Below are positions 51,120 through 59,975 of a DNA stretch of 64,000 bases, one piece after another. The DNA is from Streptomyces beihaiensis (lineage in GTDB: Bacteria > Actinomycetota > Actinomycetes > Streptomycetales > Streptomycetaceae), in assembly GCF_026274175.1 (NCBI RefSeq), contig NZ_JAPHNL010000001.1:62001-126000 (forward strand). Reading direction: 5' to 3'. The translations under genes and the position numbers were made by a program. Within the stretch, counting starts at the first letter, position 1, and each line of letters opens with the position of its first letter. The notes beneath the pieces are model-generated. The model made no database searches and had not been told where the DNA came from. It saw only the letters and a list, made by a program, of their open reading frames with translations.

Positions 51120-52475
51120 TCAGCGCCGGGTGTAGATGAGGCCGAGTTTGTCGATCTCGTCGCCCGAGCGGCCGTGGAACCCGGCGATCTGCCAGCCGTC
51201 GGGGGCGGTGCGGGTCACGCAGTCGGACGTCCGTGTGCCGCCGGACAGGGTTCTTCCCTCGCTGGTCGTGAACGAGGCCCGGAAGATCCGGGTGTGGCCG
51301 TCGTACTGTCCCTCGCAGAGAGTGGCAGCGGTCAGGTACTCGCCGTCGGCGAGGGTGAGCGACGTGGCCGTGCCACCCGTGCCGCCGTGCGAGAGTGCCG
51401 TCCCGTCCGCCAGGCCGAGCCCGACCGCGTCCACCCGCGAGCCGCTGCGCAGGGTCAGCTTCGTGGCGGACGCGCCCGGCGCCACGGCGTCGATGTCGTT
51501 GTAGAAGTCGCCGTGGGGGCCGCCGAACTGGTCGCTGAGGCGGTAGTCGGGGTTGCGGGTCCAGGTGAAGCCCACGTGGACGGGGTCGTGGTCGGAGAGC
51601 ATGGCCCCGTCCGGGTCGAGGAACGCGGCGTGCTCGTTGTGGTAAGAGGTGGCGGCGAGGTTCACCAGTCGGCTGCCGCGATACAGCACCTTGTCGACGA
51701 CCTCGCAGCTGTCGGTGATCGCGTTCTCGTCGCACACCAGCGGGTCACTGCCGGCCGCCGGCGCGCTGCCGCCGCGCTCCAGCCGCACCCACGCGTCGGT
51801 CAGCCCGTTGTCGGAGGCGAACGCGCCGATCGTGTCGGCGGATCGGGTGTAGCGGCTGTTGGTGTCGCCCATCACGACGACCGCGTTGCCGGCCGAGTGG
51901 GTCTGGATGAACGCACCGAGCTGGGCGAGGTTGGCCGCGCGCGCTGTTTCGTCGCCGTCGCTCGTACCGGCGTTGGTGTGCAGGTTGTAGAAGTCGACGT
52001 AGACGCCCTCGGCGAGGCGTTCGCGCATGAAGGTGAAGCCCTTGGGCGTCAGGCAGTCGCCGGAGTCGAGCTGACAGTCGTGCCAGTGGACGCGCTGGAA
52101 GTCGTCCTCGTCCCAGCCGTAGGAGGACAGGGTGTTGAGGCCGGATCCTATGCCCGCGCCGCCGCTGGTCGCGGTGCGATGAGGGTGGCTGTCGGCGGCG
52201 TACAGGTAGGAGTGGTAGTTGAAGTCTTCCTGCACGTTGACGATGTCGTACGGCGACAGCCGCTCGCCGATCTCGGTGGTGGCGGAGGCGCGTTCGGTGC
52301 CCGCGCTGGACACCCCGTCGGGGAGTCCGGCGACGTTGTAGGTCAGCACGGAGAACGTGCCGCCGTCCTCGGTGGAGGAAGCCACGGCAGGGGCGGCCGA
52401 GGCCAGGGCGGACATCGGCAGGGCGGCCAGCAGCGCCGCGGTGGTGGCGAAGGCGCGCAGTCGAGTGAAACGCAT
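51120..52475 (-). CDS. Secreted endonuclease/exonuclease/phosphatase-fold enzyme (sphingomyelinase-like)
   Basis: A 451-residue protein. A signal peptide (LRAFATTAALLAALPMSALA) is followed by the EEP fold: FSVLTYNVAGLPDGVSS, YDIVNVQEDFNYHSYL (metal Glu), VVVMGDTNSRYT (D-x-N) and MLSDHDPVHVGFTW (the catalytic SDHDP). This is close to bacterial sphingomyelinase C and DNase-like phosphodiesterases. The C-terminal about 130 residues, DQFGGPHGDFYNDIDAV with RSGSRVDAVGLGL, form a jacalin-like lectin domain for glycan binding. It may free phosphate from lipids or nucleic acids outside the cell. Confidence 0.92.
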   Translation of the reverse strand: MRFTRLRAFATTAALLAALPMSALASAAPAVASSTEDGGTFSVLTYNVAGLPDGVSSAGTERASATTEIGERLSPYDIVNVQEDFNYHSYLYAADSHPHRTATSGGAGIGSGLNTLSSYGWDEDDFQRVHWHDCQLDSGDCLTPKGFTFMRERLAEGVYVDFYNLHTNAGTSDGDETARAANLAQLGAFIQTHSAGNAVVVMGDTNSRYTRSADTIGAFASDNGLTDAWVRLERGGSAPAAGSDPLVCDENAITDSCEVVDKVLYRGSRLVNLAATSYHNEHAAFLDPDGAMLSDHDPVHVGFTWTRNPDYRLSDQFGGPHGDFYNDIDAVAPGASATKLTLRSGSRVDAVGLGLADGTALSHGGTGGTATSLTLADGEYLTAATLCEGQYDGHTRIFRASFTTSEGRTLSGGTRTSDCVTRTAPDGWQIAGFHGRSGDEIDKLGLIYTRR

Positions 52476-52710
52476 CGATGGATCCGTTCCGTCGGGGGGT
52501 CGGGGGCAGCAGATTACGGTCGGCGTCCGTCAATTGGCAGAGCGATGAGGCAGCTGTCGACTGACGTTCATCCGGTGACGTTCGGACGTCACGTGTGGCG
52601 ATGTGAGTGGCGGGGAGGGTTCAGGGCTCCCGCGCCGTCGACGAGGCCGCCACCCGTTCCCCGGGCGGAGACGGTGAAAGGCCGGAATCAGCTGAAAAGC
52701 GGGATGGTAG

Positions 52711-53178
52711 TCATATGTAATGAAGCGTGGTCGTCAACAGACTCGTTCCTGATGTCGCCGTAGTGGCCGTGGCCGAGGACGCTGCCATCGATCGGTCGCT
52801 GCGGGACTTCCTGAAGAACGCCGGGCTGCGCCTGGGCCCCGCCTTGGCCAGGTATGTATAGATCTCCGCCTTGAACGCCTCGCTCACCGAACGCAGCCTG
52901 GTCCAGTCCTGGATCCGGCGCCGCCCCACCTGGCCGTTGAGCAAGGGGACAGCACCAGCCGCGATCGCTGCTCCGAACGCACACCATGCGGCGGTGCCCG
53001 CATGGGCCGACCCCGCCTGCGCCGCCGCCGCACCCAGCACCGCCGACAGGACACCGCTCAGCAGGGCGGCGGCCCTGACCCTGCCGATCGATCGCTTCTG
53101 ACGATTGGCGGCCTTCGACCAACTAGCCTGCTGCGCCCAGAAATCCGAGATCAGGTGTGCTGCTGGAGGCGGCTGCAT
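52711..53178 (-). CDS. SLATT/DUF4231-type membrane protein, C-terminally short
   Basis: A 155-residue protein. HLISDFWAQQASWSKAANRQ and IGRVRAAALLSGVLSAVLGA lead into two predicted membrane helices (the second in GTAAWCAFGAAIAAGAVPLL), then QDWTRLRSVSEAFKAEIYTY. This matches the SLATT/DUF4231 group, two-helix proteins linked to nucleotide-sensing conflict systems. The family normally continues for another 130 or so residues after E-I-Y-T-Y-L; here that part is replaced by Ser/Thr-rich sequence to the stop, and homology could not be recovered in another frame. It is probably a truncated, degenerating gene. No sensor or partner gene lies nearby. Confidence 0.6.
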   Translation of the reverse strand: MQPPPAAHLISDFWAQQASWSKAANRQKRSIGRVRAAALLSGVLSAVLGAAAAQAGSAHAGTAAWCAFGAAIAAGAVPLLNGQVGRRRIQDWTRLRSVSEAFKAEIYTYLAKAGPRRSPAFFRKSRSDRSMAASSATATTATSGTSLLTTTLHYI

Positions 53179-53311
53179 GGGCTGATTATGCGCGGCAGTA
53201 CGGCAGTTCGACGCCCAAATGCGGGAAGCGCCCGACGCGGCCGATCGCCGGGCAGCCCGTGTTGCCGCCGGACCCCGTGACCGGAGCCCGCCCCGGCCGT
53301 CTGTCCGAGTC

Positions 53312-53830
53312 CTACCGGCCGATCACCACCGTGACCGTGAAGGACGCTTGAGCCGGGGTGCACAGCCTGGCCTCGCCGCAGGATCTGCGGTGATCGGAGA
53401 GGACCGCCGTACCGGGCTCGGCGGCCAGGTAGCGGGTGGTCCGGGTGCCGCAGCCGCCGCCGGTGACGCAGGGCGTGGAGTGGGCGACCGCCGGCCCGCC
53501 GAGCGGCTTCAACAGCGCGGGGGCGCTGTCCTTCGGCACGGGCCAGAGCGTGCTGTGCAGGACGAGCGAGACCGTGCCGCCCCGGGCCACGTGCACGGTG
53601 GTGCCGTTGGCGTGCTCGTCGACGGTGAGCGTGGTCCCGACCTCGTGTGACGTTCCGGGTGTCGCGGCGGACGCGGAGGGGGAGAGCGCCGGCGTCGACC
53701 GGGACGCGACCGGCTGTGCGGTGTCGGACCCGCAGCCGGCCAGTGCCAGCACGGCGGCGGACCCGAGCCCGGCGAGCGGCAGCAGAAGCGGTCTTCCGGT
53801 GCTGTGCCGGAAGGCGGAGGGACTGTTCAT
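53312..53830 (-). CDS. Lipoprotein with chagasin-like domain
   Basis: A 172-residue protein with AGGAG before the ATG. A signal peptide ends in a lipobox (LALAGCGSD), so it is a lipoprotein anchored at the outer face of the membrane. The mature domain has TTVHVARGGTVSLVLHSTLW, VAHSTPCVTGGGCGTRTTRY and TPAQASFTVTVVIGR, consistent with the beta-sandwich of I42/chagasin-like protease inhibitors and related Ig folds. No other motif is evident. Confidence 0.8.
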   Translation of the reverse strand: MNSPSAFRHSTGRPLLLPLAGLGSAAVLALAGCGSDTAQPVASRSTPALSPSASAATPGTSHEVGTTLTVDEHANGTTVHVARGGTVSLVLHSTLWPVPKDSAPALLKPLGGPAVAHSTPCVTGGGCGTRTTRYLAAEPGTAVLSDHRRSCGEARLCTPAQASFTVTVVIGR

Positions 53831-53977
53831 GTGCGAGTGCTCCTGGTTCGGGGCGAAACGGTGTCCGAAGCCGTGGGCGGTTCGACGCCCGCGGCGACCC
53901 GGAGGCCACGGTGGCCGGGCCGGCTGACGCTTGGATGCGTGCCGCCGCGCTCCGGTTCCGCCTGGTGCGCAAACGCA

Positions 53978-54004
53978 CCGGGGGCGGCCGATGGCCGCCC
54001 CCGG
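53978..54004 (-). terminator. Terminator of the 54041-55894 gene
   Basis: CCGGGGGCGGCC (53978-53989) pairs with GGCCGCCCCCGG (53993-54004), a perfect 12-bp stem with a 3-base loop, 36 bases beyond the leftward gene's stop. Confidence 0.85.
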
Positions 54005-54040
54005 TTGTTCGATCTGTCGGATGCTACGCGTTCCCTGCCG

Positions 54041-55894
54041 TCAGGAGACGGTCACGTCGTCGTAGGCGGTGTAGGTCGCGTCACCCTGGTAGTTGTCGTC
54101 GTGGTTGGTGAGAGTGAGCGTGTAGCTGTGGCCGGCGGTGACCGGAGCGGTGACCTGGTTCCATGCCGAGGACGAGGCGCAGGTCTTGGCCAGGACCGTG
54201 GTGGTGGTGCCGGTCGTGTTGTCCTTCAGCGTCGCGGTGGCCCAGTCGTAGTAGACCGTGTCCGGGCAGGTCGAGCTGTAGTAGAAGGACAGTTTGCTGC
54301 TGCCGCTCGGCGCGGTGAAGGTCTGTGCCGCGGTGGAGTCGTTGCTCGGGCTGCTCGTGCCGAGCAGCGCACCGTAGGAACCGCTGTGCGCGGCCCCTGC
54401 GGTCGCCGACGCCGAACCGGTGGTGGTCCAGCCGCTGAGGGAGCCGGTCTCGAAGCCGCCGTTGGTGACGCCGCCGGAGCCGCCGCCCGTGGAGTTCTCG
54501 GTCCAGGTGAACGACGCGGTGCCGGTGGCGCCGGTGCCGTCCGTGACGGTGACCGTGACGCTGGATGTGCCGGACGCCGTGGGCGTACCCGAGATCAGCC
54601 CGGTGGAGGAGTTGATCGACAGACCCGCGGGCAGTCCGCTCGCCGCGTACGAGAGTGTCTGGCTGCTGTCGGAGTCACTGGCCTGGACCTGGAGGCTGGC
54701 CGCGGTGCCGACGGTGCCGCTCTGGTTGCCCGGGTTGGTGACCGTGACCGTGTTGCTGGTGGCCCCACCCACGATCGCGTGCGATATGTCGCACTCGTTG
54801 GTGTCGTTGGACCAGCTGGCCTGCTCGGCGAAGGTGCCGGTGCCCATGGTCACGTTGGCCGCCCCGCCGAACGTTCCCGGCTGGAGCCAGGCGCATTCGT
54901 CGGCGTTCTCCTGGCCGTTGTAGGAGCTGCCGCGCACGTGGTTGGTCCAACCGCCCGCCGGGTTCTGGTCGGACATCATCTCCTGCCACTCGTGACCCAG
55001 GGTCATCGTGTAGCCGTCCAGCTCACCGGCGGAGGAGCCGTTGACGAAGCCGACGCCGCAGGTGGAGCCGACGTCCATGTTGTACGGCTGGTTGGAGAAG
55101 GCGATGTCGCCGTACGGCGAGGTGGCCGCGCCACCGTTGAGGGTGGTGTCGCCGTTCCAGTCGTGCCAGGCGCAGTAACCGTTGGTCGGACTCTTGTAGT
55201 TGTCCGGGTCGGTGCCGTGCGGAGAGAGGATGACGTAGTAGGCGTCCCGGTTCGACGAGGCCGTGGTGTTGCCGAAGTGCGAGGCGGCGTTGATGGCCTC
55301 CTGCGCCAGCTGGTGGCCGGTGGCGCTGCTCGGGGCCGCGGCCGCGTTGTCGTACCAGACGCCGGAGAGCACACCGCCGCTCTGGTACGGGATGAAGTCG
55401 GCGTTGGACGGGCAGCTGGTGGCGCCGGTGCTGACGTTGGGGCCGTCGCACCACTGCGTCAGGTCGGCCGACCAGCGCTCGCCGCCGGTGCCTATGTCTT
55501 TGAACATCTCCTGGGCGACCGGAGCGGCGCTCTGGGGGTCACCGGAGAAGGTGGCGTCGCCGTTGGAGTCGGTGCTCTTGGTGCCCCACTGGGAGCCGTA
55601 GAAGACCAGGTAGACCTTCGAGTGGCCGCTCTGGACACCGATGCCGTCGACACCGCCGCCGTAGGAGAGCGTCTCCTGGCCGGTGGAGGTCGATTGGCGG
55701 GAGGCGCGTAGGGCCGCCATCTGCGGGACGGTCGGGAAAACGCCGTGCTGGTGCGCGTGGTACTGGGCGGCCGGCGGCACGGGTCGTGCCTGGGCCGCGG
55801 GGGCTGCCGCGAGGGTGGCGGCGGCCGTGCCGAGTGAGACAGCGCCGGTGAGCGCCCAGCGTCTGGCTCGGCCGGCTCTTAGGGTTTTGCCCAT
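54041..55894 (-). CDS. Secreted HExxE metallopeptidase-like protein with Ig-like module
   Basis: A 617-residue protein. A signal peptide (RRWALTGAVSLGTAAATLAA, cleavage near AQA) is followed by a unique catalytic-like region: DAYYVILSPHGTDPDNY, GYCAWHDWNGDT and MTLGHEWQEMMSDQNPAGGW, giving H301-E302-W-Q-E305, an unusual HExxE zinc motif. About residues 375-460 form the same Ig-like domain seen in the 45-48 kb proteins ([37 protein letters not shown]). The C-terminal domain (VTNGGFETGSLSGW to YTAYDDVTVS) is a related but different jelly-roll-like module. I infer an extracellular protease, though this HExxE form is not proven catalytic here. Confidence 0.88.
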   Translation of the reverse strand: MGKTLRAGRARRWALTGAVSLGTAAATLAAAPAAQARPVPPAAQYHAHQHGVFPTVPQMAALRASRQSTSTGQETLSYGGGVDGIGVQSGHSKVYLVFYGSQWGTKSTDSNGDATFSGDPQSAAPVAQEMFKDIGTGGERWSADLTQWCDGPNVSTGATSCPSNADFIPYQSGGVLSGVWYDNAAAAPSSATGHQLAQEAINAASHFGNTTASSNRDAYYVILSPHGTDPDNYKSPTNGYCAWHDWNGDTTLNGGAATSPYGDIAFSNQPYNMDVGSTCGVGFVNGSSAGELDGYTMTLGHEWQEMMSDQNPAGGWTNHVRGSSYNGQENADECAWLQPGTFGGAANVTMGTGTFAEQASWSNDTNECDISHAIVGGATSNTVTVTNPGNQSGTVGTAASLQVQASDSDSSQTLSYAASGLPAGLSINSSTGLISGTPTASGTSSVTVTVTDGTGATGTASFTWTENSTGGGSGGVTNGGFETGSLSGWTTTGSASATAGAAHSGSYGALLGTSSPSNDSTAAQTFTAPSGSSKLSFYYSSTCPDTVYYDWATATLKDNTTGTTTTVLAKTCASSSAWNQVTAPVTAGHSYTLTLTNHDDNYQGDATYTAYDDVTVS

Positions 55895-56064
55895 GTTCGG
55901 GGGAGTTCCTCTCTCTTGCGGACACCGCCTGTGAGAGCAGGAGGGAAGGCGTCCGCATGCACTGTGGGGAAGGCGGCGTCGCCAAGTACGGAGCTGGAAA
56001 GGCTCCTTGGCCAGCGGTCACCACGCTGTGTGGTGGCTGTCGCCGTGGGCACAGAGCAAAGCAG

Positions 56065-56086
56065 CATTGACAAGCCACGGTCAATG
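56065..56086. promoter_or_regulatory. Inverted repeat in the divergent promoter region
   Basis: CATTGAC (56065-56071) and GTCAATG (56080-56086) are perfect 7-base arms with an 8-base spacer, in the 611-base spacer between the leftward peptidase-like gene and the rightward VWA operon. The rest of that spacer (55895-56505) shows no recognisable gene. Confidence 0.4.
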
Positions 56087-56505
56087 GATCACTCACAGGA
56101 AAACAACAGGTCTTGGCCTTCCGGTGAACAAATGCAGGACTTGGCCCGGTTCAACGCGCATAGCGCCAAATCTTTGCCTGCTTCCGCGGCTCATCCGTGT
56201 GGCCTCGGAGACCGGGCAGGCGGCGGAGGTAAAGATTCCGTATGGCGCAGGCCAGTTGATGCGCATTCCGCTACGCCGGGGACGCCCGGCAGCCCGACGA
56301 ACCCGTAGGCTCTCGCCGCCCTCGGGCCCGGGCGGTGGGTGGCCGGCCCCGGCTCCGTCGTGGACCCGGGCCTCGTCGCTCTCGACGGCGGCGGGGGTGG
56401 AGGGCGGTCCGGCGGCCCTCGGAGGCTCGGCTCGACGACACTGATCGCCGACCCCGGTCCGGCGTCGTTTTGGAGTGTGGGCCACTTGATCAATAGGATC
56501 CGCCG

Positions 56506-57768
56506 ATGATCAGAAGACAACGGCTGGCGGCAGGGCTGTGCGCTCTGCTCGCCGTGCTCGCGGCCGGACTCGCCTTCCCGGCCGGGGCAGTTGCCGACGA
56601 GACCACCGCCCATACGCCGAAGGTCGACCTCGTGATCGACGTCAGCGGGTCGATGCGGACAAAGGACATCGACGGCACGTCGCGTATGGCTGCTGCGAAG
56701 CAGGCGTTCAACGAGGTCCTGGACGCCACGCCCGAGGGAGTCCAGCTCGGTATCCGCACGCTGGGTGCCACCTATCCCGGCGACGACCGCAAGACGGGCT
56801 GCAAGGACACCGCCCAGCTGTACCCGGTCGGCCCGTTGGACCGCACAGAGGCCAAGACGGCGGTGGCCACGCTCACCCCGACCGGCTGGACGCCGATCGG
56901 ACCCGCCCTGCTGAAGGCGGCCGACGACCTCGACGGCGGCGAGGGCTCCAAGCGGATCGTCCTGATCAGTGACGGCGAGGACACCTGCGCCCCTCTCGAC
57001 CCGTGCGAGGTCGCGCGAGGGATCGCCGCGAAGGGCATCGGTCTGACGATCGACACCCTGGGCCTGGTGCCCAACACCAAGATGCGGGCGCAGCTGAGCT
57101 GCATCGCCGCGGCGACCGGCGGCACGTACACATCGGTCGAGCACGCCGACGAACTCACCGACAAGGTCAACCAGTTGGTGGACCGTGCGGCCGACCCGGT
57201 GGTGACACCGGTGGCCACCGACGGCGGGGACTCCTGCGCGAAGGCGCCCACGCTGAAGTCCGGCCTCTACACCGACCACGAGGAGTTCGGCCGACAGCGC
57301 TGGTACCGGGTGGACGTCCGGCCCGGCCAGGAGCTGCGCGCCTCGGTGAGCGTGGCGGCGGACCGGGCGATGCGCCCGGACTACGGCCTGTTGCTGCGCG
57401 CGGTCACCGTGCACGGCCGGGAGATCGTGCGCGGCGAGGCGGCGGGCAGCGGCCGCACGGACATGATCTCCACCGGGCTGCGCTACCCGAAGGCGGACAG
57501 TGACGACGACCGGGCGCCCGCGGAGACGGTGTGCCTGCAGCTGACGAACTCCTTCACGGCGGCCTCCGGTGTGAAGACCACACCTGGCTTGCCGGTGGAG
57601 CTGACCGTGGACGTCGTGGGCGGTCCGTCGCAGGCGGACGACGTGGCCTCCTTCGGTCTGGGCCGAGGCTGGTGGCTGCTCGGTGCCCTGGTGCTGTTCG
57701 GGTTCCTGGCGGGTCTGGTGTGGGGCTGGCTGTCGCGCTGGCGTGTCGCGGTGTGGAGGACGAACTGA
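56506..57768 (+). CDS. Exported von Willebrand factor A-domain protein
   Basis: A 420-residue membrane-anchored protein. After a signal (LAAGLCALLAVLAAGLAFPA) the VWA domain shows an intact MIDAS: VDLVIDVSGSM (DxSxS, residues 41-50), TPTGWTPIGPALLKAADDLD (the Thr), and IVLISDGEDTCAPLDPCEVA (the Asp). After the VWA fold, RQRWYRVDVRPGQELRASVS begins a second beta-domain, and a C-terminal helix (WWLLGALVLFGFLAGLVWGW) with a short RWRVAVWRTN tail anchors it, surface side out. Such proteins bind ligands or partners through metal. Its stop overlaps the start of the next gene (TGATG). Confidence 0.93.
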   Translation: MIRRQRLAAGLCALLAVLAAGLAFPAGAVADETTAHTPKVDLVIDVSGSMRTKDIDGTSRMAAAKQAFNEVLDATPEGVQLGIRTLGATYPGDDRKTGCKDTAQLYPVGPLDRTEAKTAVATLTPTGWTPIGPALLKAADDLDGGEGSKRIVLISDGEDTCAPLDPCEVARGIAAKGIGLTIDTLGLVPNTKMRAQLSCIAAATGGTYTSVEHADELTDKVNQLVDRAADPVVTPVATDGGDSCAKAPTLKSGLYTDHEEFGRQRWYRVDVRPGQELRASVSVAADRAMRPDYGLLLRAVTVHGREIVRGEAAGSGRTDMISTGLRYPKADSDDDRAPAETVCLQLTNSFTAASGVKTTPGLPVELTVDVVGGPSQADDVASFGLGRGWWLLGALVLFGFLAGLVWGWLSRWRVAVWRTN

Positions 57769-58616
57769 TGCGGATCACACGTGTGCTGGGCGCCGCCCTG
57801 CTGACTCTCGGTCTGGCGGCGGGCCCCGCCGCGGCCGACTCGTCCCCGTCCGACTCGTCCCCGCCCGGATCGACTCCGTCCCCGAGCGCCTCGGACGGCG
57901 CCTCCGCGCCGACCTCGGCGGGGACGTCGTTCCGTACGGCGACGGAGATCGCCCAGGGGAAGACGGCCACGGCGAGTGCCTCCACCGGCGACTACCTGTA
58001 CTGGTCGTTCCCGGCGGACGTCGGCCGGCGGCCCACTGTGCGGGCGACGGTGAAGCTGCCGCGGTCCCACGCGGCACAGACCTGGCAGGTCGACGTCTAC
58101 GACGGTCTGCGGCGCCGCCAGGCATGCCAGTACGGTGCGCAGACCCGTACCGTCGAGCCGGGCACCGGCTCGGTGGAGCTGGCGTGTGTGCTGCGCACGG
58201 TCCGCGCCTGGTCGCAGCCCTGGGCGAACGACCCGCTGCCGGGCACCTACTACGTCCGGCTGACGGCCGTGGACGTGCGGACGGCCGACCTGGGGCAACC
58301 GGTCGGCGCCCGCGTGCGGGTGGAGTCCAAGGACATCGGCGGGCCGGCGGCGGTCGACGGCAGGCTCGCGAAGCCGCTGGTCCCGGGGGTCGCCGCCAGG
58401 ACGCAGGCGGAGACGGACGGCAAGAGCGAGCAGTCGGCAGAGCCCGCCGCGCTCTCCGGCACCGAGCCGGACGGCGGCTGGTCCTCCGGCTGGTGGTCCG
58501 ACCGCTGGGTGTGGACGGCGATCGGTGCCGCTCTGGCCGCACTGGCGGGCATCGGCGGGTACGCGCTGACACGCGGTTCGGGGCGACCGTCACGAATGCC
58601 GTCCCAGGGCAGCTGA
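57768..58616 (+). CDS. Exported partner protein of the VWA operon
   Basis: A 282-residue protein; the ATG shares a base with the VWA stop (TGATG), so the pair is translationally coupled. A signal peptide (VLGAALLTLGLAAGPAAADS) is followed by a Ser/Pro-rich linker (SPSDSSPPGSTPSPSASDG), a beta-domain similar to the second half of the VWA protein (TGDYLYWSFPADVGRRPTVR, WQVDVYDGLRRRQACQYG), and a C-terminal helix (WTAIGAALAALAGIGGYALT). The pattern suggests the two proteins assemble on the outer face of the membrane. Function is unknown. Confidence 0.85.
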   Translation: MRITRVLGAALLTLGLAAGPAAADSSPSDSSPPGSTPSPSASDGASAPTSAGTSFRTATEIAQGKTATASASTGDYLYWSFPADVGRRPTVRATVKLPRSHAAQTWQVDVYDGLRRRQACQYGAQTRTVEPGTGSVELACVLRTVRAWSQPWANDPLPGTYYVRLTAVDVRTADLGQPVGARVRVESKDIGGPAAVDGRLAKPLVPGVAARTQAETDGKSEQSAEPAALSGTEPDGGWSSGWWSDRWVWTAIGAALAALAGIGGYALTRGSGRPSRMPSQGS

Positions 58617-58636
58617 CCGGCCACCAACGCTGCGGA

Positions 58637-58669
58637 CGGGCCCTGCGGTTCGTGTGATCGCAGGGCCCG
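58637..58669. terminator. Bidirectional terminator after the VWA operon
   Basis: CGGGCCCTGCG (58637-58647) pairs with CGCAGGGCCCG (58659-58669), a perfect 11-bp stem with an 11-base loop, between convergent genes. Confidence 0.8.
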
Positions 58670-58692
58670 CGCCGTGGCGCCGCAGCCTCCGG

Positions 58693-59079
58693 TCAGCCTC
58701 GCTTGGCCACGTCGCCCCTTGAGGACAACGGCGCCCACGTGTACCGGACGCGTACGCCGTGCTCGTGGAGCCAGGCGGTCTCCCGGTGCCGGAGATCGTG
58801 CGCGGATTCCGGGGCGATGGCGCTCGGCCAGCGGACGAGCACCGCGGTGACGTGTCCTGTCTGCACCAGCTGTCTCACCCGCTTCCACCCACTGCGCCGG
58901 CCCGGGTCGGGTTCACCGAACGTGTCGGTGACGACCTCGGAGATCGTCAGTCCGCGCTCCTCGGCGAACGCGTGGCCCTCCGTCTGCGCGCACTGCCCGG
59001 CCGGTCCGGTTGCGCCCGGACCGCGGTCGGCGCATACGTAGAGCACGACGGGAGAAGCGGAGTCATCGTGGGGGATCAT
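58693..59079 (-). CDS. Resolvase-N-terminal-like small protein, catalytic Ser missing
   Basis: A 128-residue protein. VVLYVCADRGPGATGPAGQC, ETAWLHEHGVRVRYTW and RVRQLVQTGHVTAVLVRWP resemble the Rossmann-like N-terminal domain of serine recombinases, including the region where D-x-x-x-R-L lies. The conserved catalytic Ser near the N-terminus is absent (it reads YVCADRG). Such degenerate domains occur in Streptomyces next to WhiJ-type regulators. It probably has no recombinase activity. Confidence 0.6.
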   Translation of the reverse strand: MIPHDDSASPVVLYVCADRGPGATGPAGQCAQTEGHAFAEERGLTISEVVTDTFGEPDPGRRSGWKRVRQLVQTGHVTAVLVRWPSAIAPESAHDLRHRETAWLHEHGVRVRYTWAPLSSRGDVAKRG

Positions 59080-59188
59080 GGGCGCCTTCTGTGGGTGGAA
59101 GGAGGAGGAGTCGTTCCTCGCCGCGCGAAGGGGACACGGCGGGGCCGCGCGGGGCCGCTGCGCTCGGAGCCCGCGCGTACCCAGGACG

Positions 59189-59656
59189 TCAGGGCTGGGC
59201 CGTCAACTCCGCCCAGACGAACTGACCTTCGGTCCGCGTCGAGTGTGCGGAGCCCCAGCGGTCCGCGAGCTGCTGGATGAGGAACAGTCCTCGTCCGCTC
59301 TCCTCGTCGGGCCCTGCCTCGTGCTCGGGCGGGCGGACCGGGGTGGGGCTGTCGTCGTGGAGTTCGATGCGCAGGCGCTGTTCGTCCTCGGTCAGCGTGA
59401 GCCCGCACAGGATCTGCGCGCTGTCGGTGTGGAGCACCGTGTTCGTGGCCAGCTCGGAGACCAGCAGCACCGCGTCGCAGCAGACGCCGCCGGGCACCTT
59501 CCACGCGCGGAGCCGGTCGCGCACGGTGTCGCGAGCGGATCTGACACTGGTGTGCAGGGCGGGCAGACCGAACCAGTGCTCCCGATACTCCCGACGCGGC
59601 GCGGCCGCGGCCATGACGGTGATCGGGACCGCGACCGGATGCGTGGGCAGAGTCAC
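59189..59656 (-). CDS. RsbW-like ATP-binding (anti-sigma-type) protein
   Basis: A 155-residue protein of the HATPase_c_2 family. WFGLPALHTSVRSARDTVRD, then the N box VSELATNTVLHTDSAQI, and GRGLFLIQQLADRWG with a G-box, give the Bergerat ATP-binding fold of short anti-sigma-type kinases. It is divergent from the Xre-DUF5753 gene and belongs to the usual Streptomyces set with DUF397. The start codon is uncertain; the region up to 59975 (319 bases, moderately AT-rich, with TAATTT near 59888) is promoter only. Confidence 0.9.
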   Translation of the reverse strand: MTLPTHPVAVPITVMAAAAPRREYREHWFGLPALHTSVRSARDTVRDRLRAWKVPGGVCCDAVLLVSELATNTVLHTDSAQILCGLTLTEDEQRLRIELHDDSPTPVRPPEHEAGPDEESGRGLFLIQQLADRWGSAHSTRTEGQFVWAELTAQP

Positions 59657-59975
59657 GTGTGTCGCCTTCCAGCGCCTCGCGGGGGCAGGCGCGGTGTGGG
59701 GGTGCGGGCTGCGGCTCCAGTGAGTGAGAGGCGTGTGGCGAGGCGGGCGCCCTTGGCCGGGGTGCGGCGGACGACGGCATCAGCATCACGTGCCCCGTCC
59801 GGGCCGGAAGCTGCGTCAGAGCGGTGACGTGACTTCTCACAAGGCAACTATGCGTGTGATCGCGGGCACGCTGCAACCGACTCCCTGATAATTTCAGCAG
59901 TGTGGGTGTCACCCTGGCGTCGTCATCAAGTCACTGTAAGAATGGCGGTATTGATGAGGACTCAGGAGGTTGGGC

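Noticed and set aside
53804-55711. A long rightward open frame antisense to the HExxE protein gene
   Set aside because: Composed of Gly/Arg/Val runs typical of the opposite strand of high-GC genes; the minus-strand protein has a signal peptide and domains.
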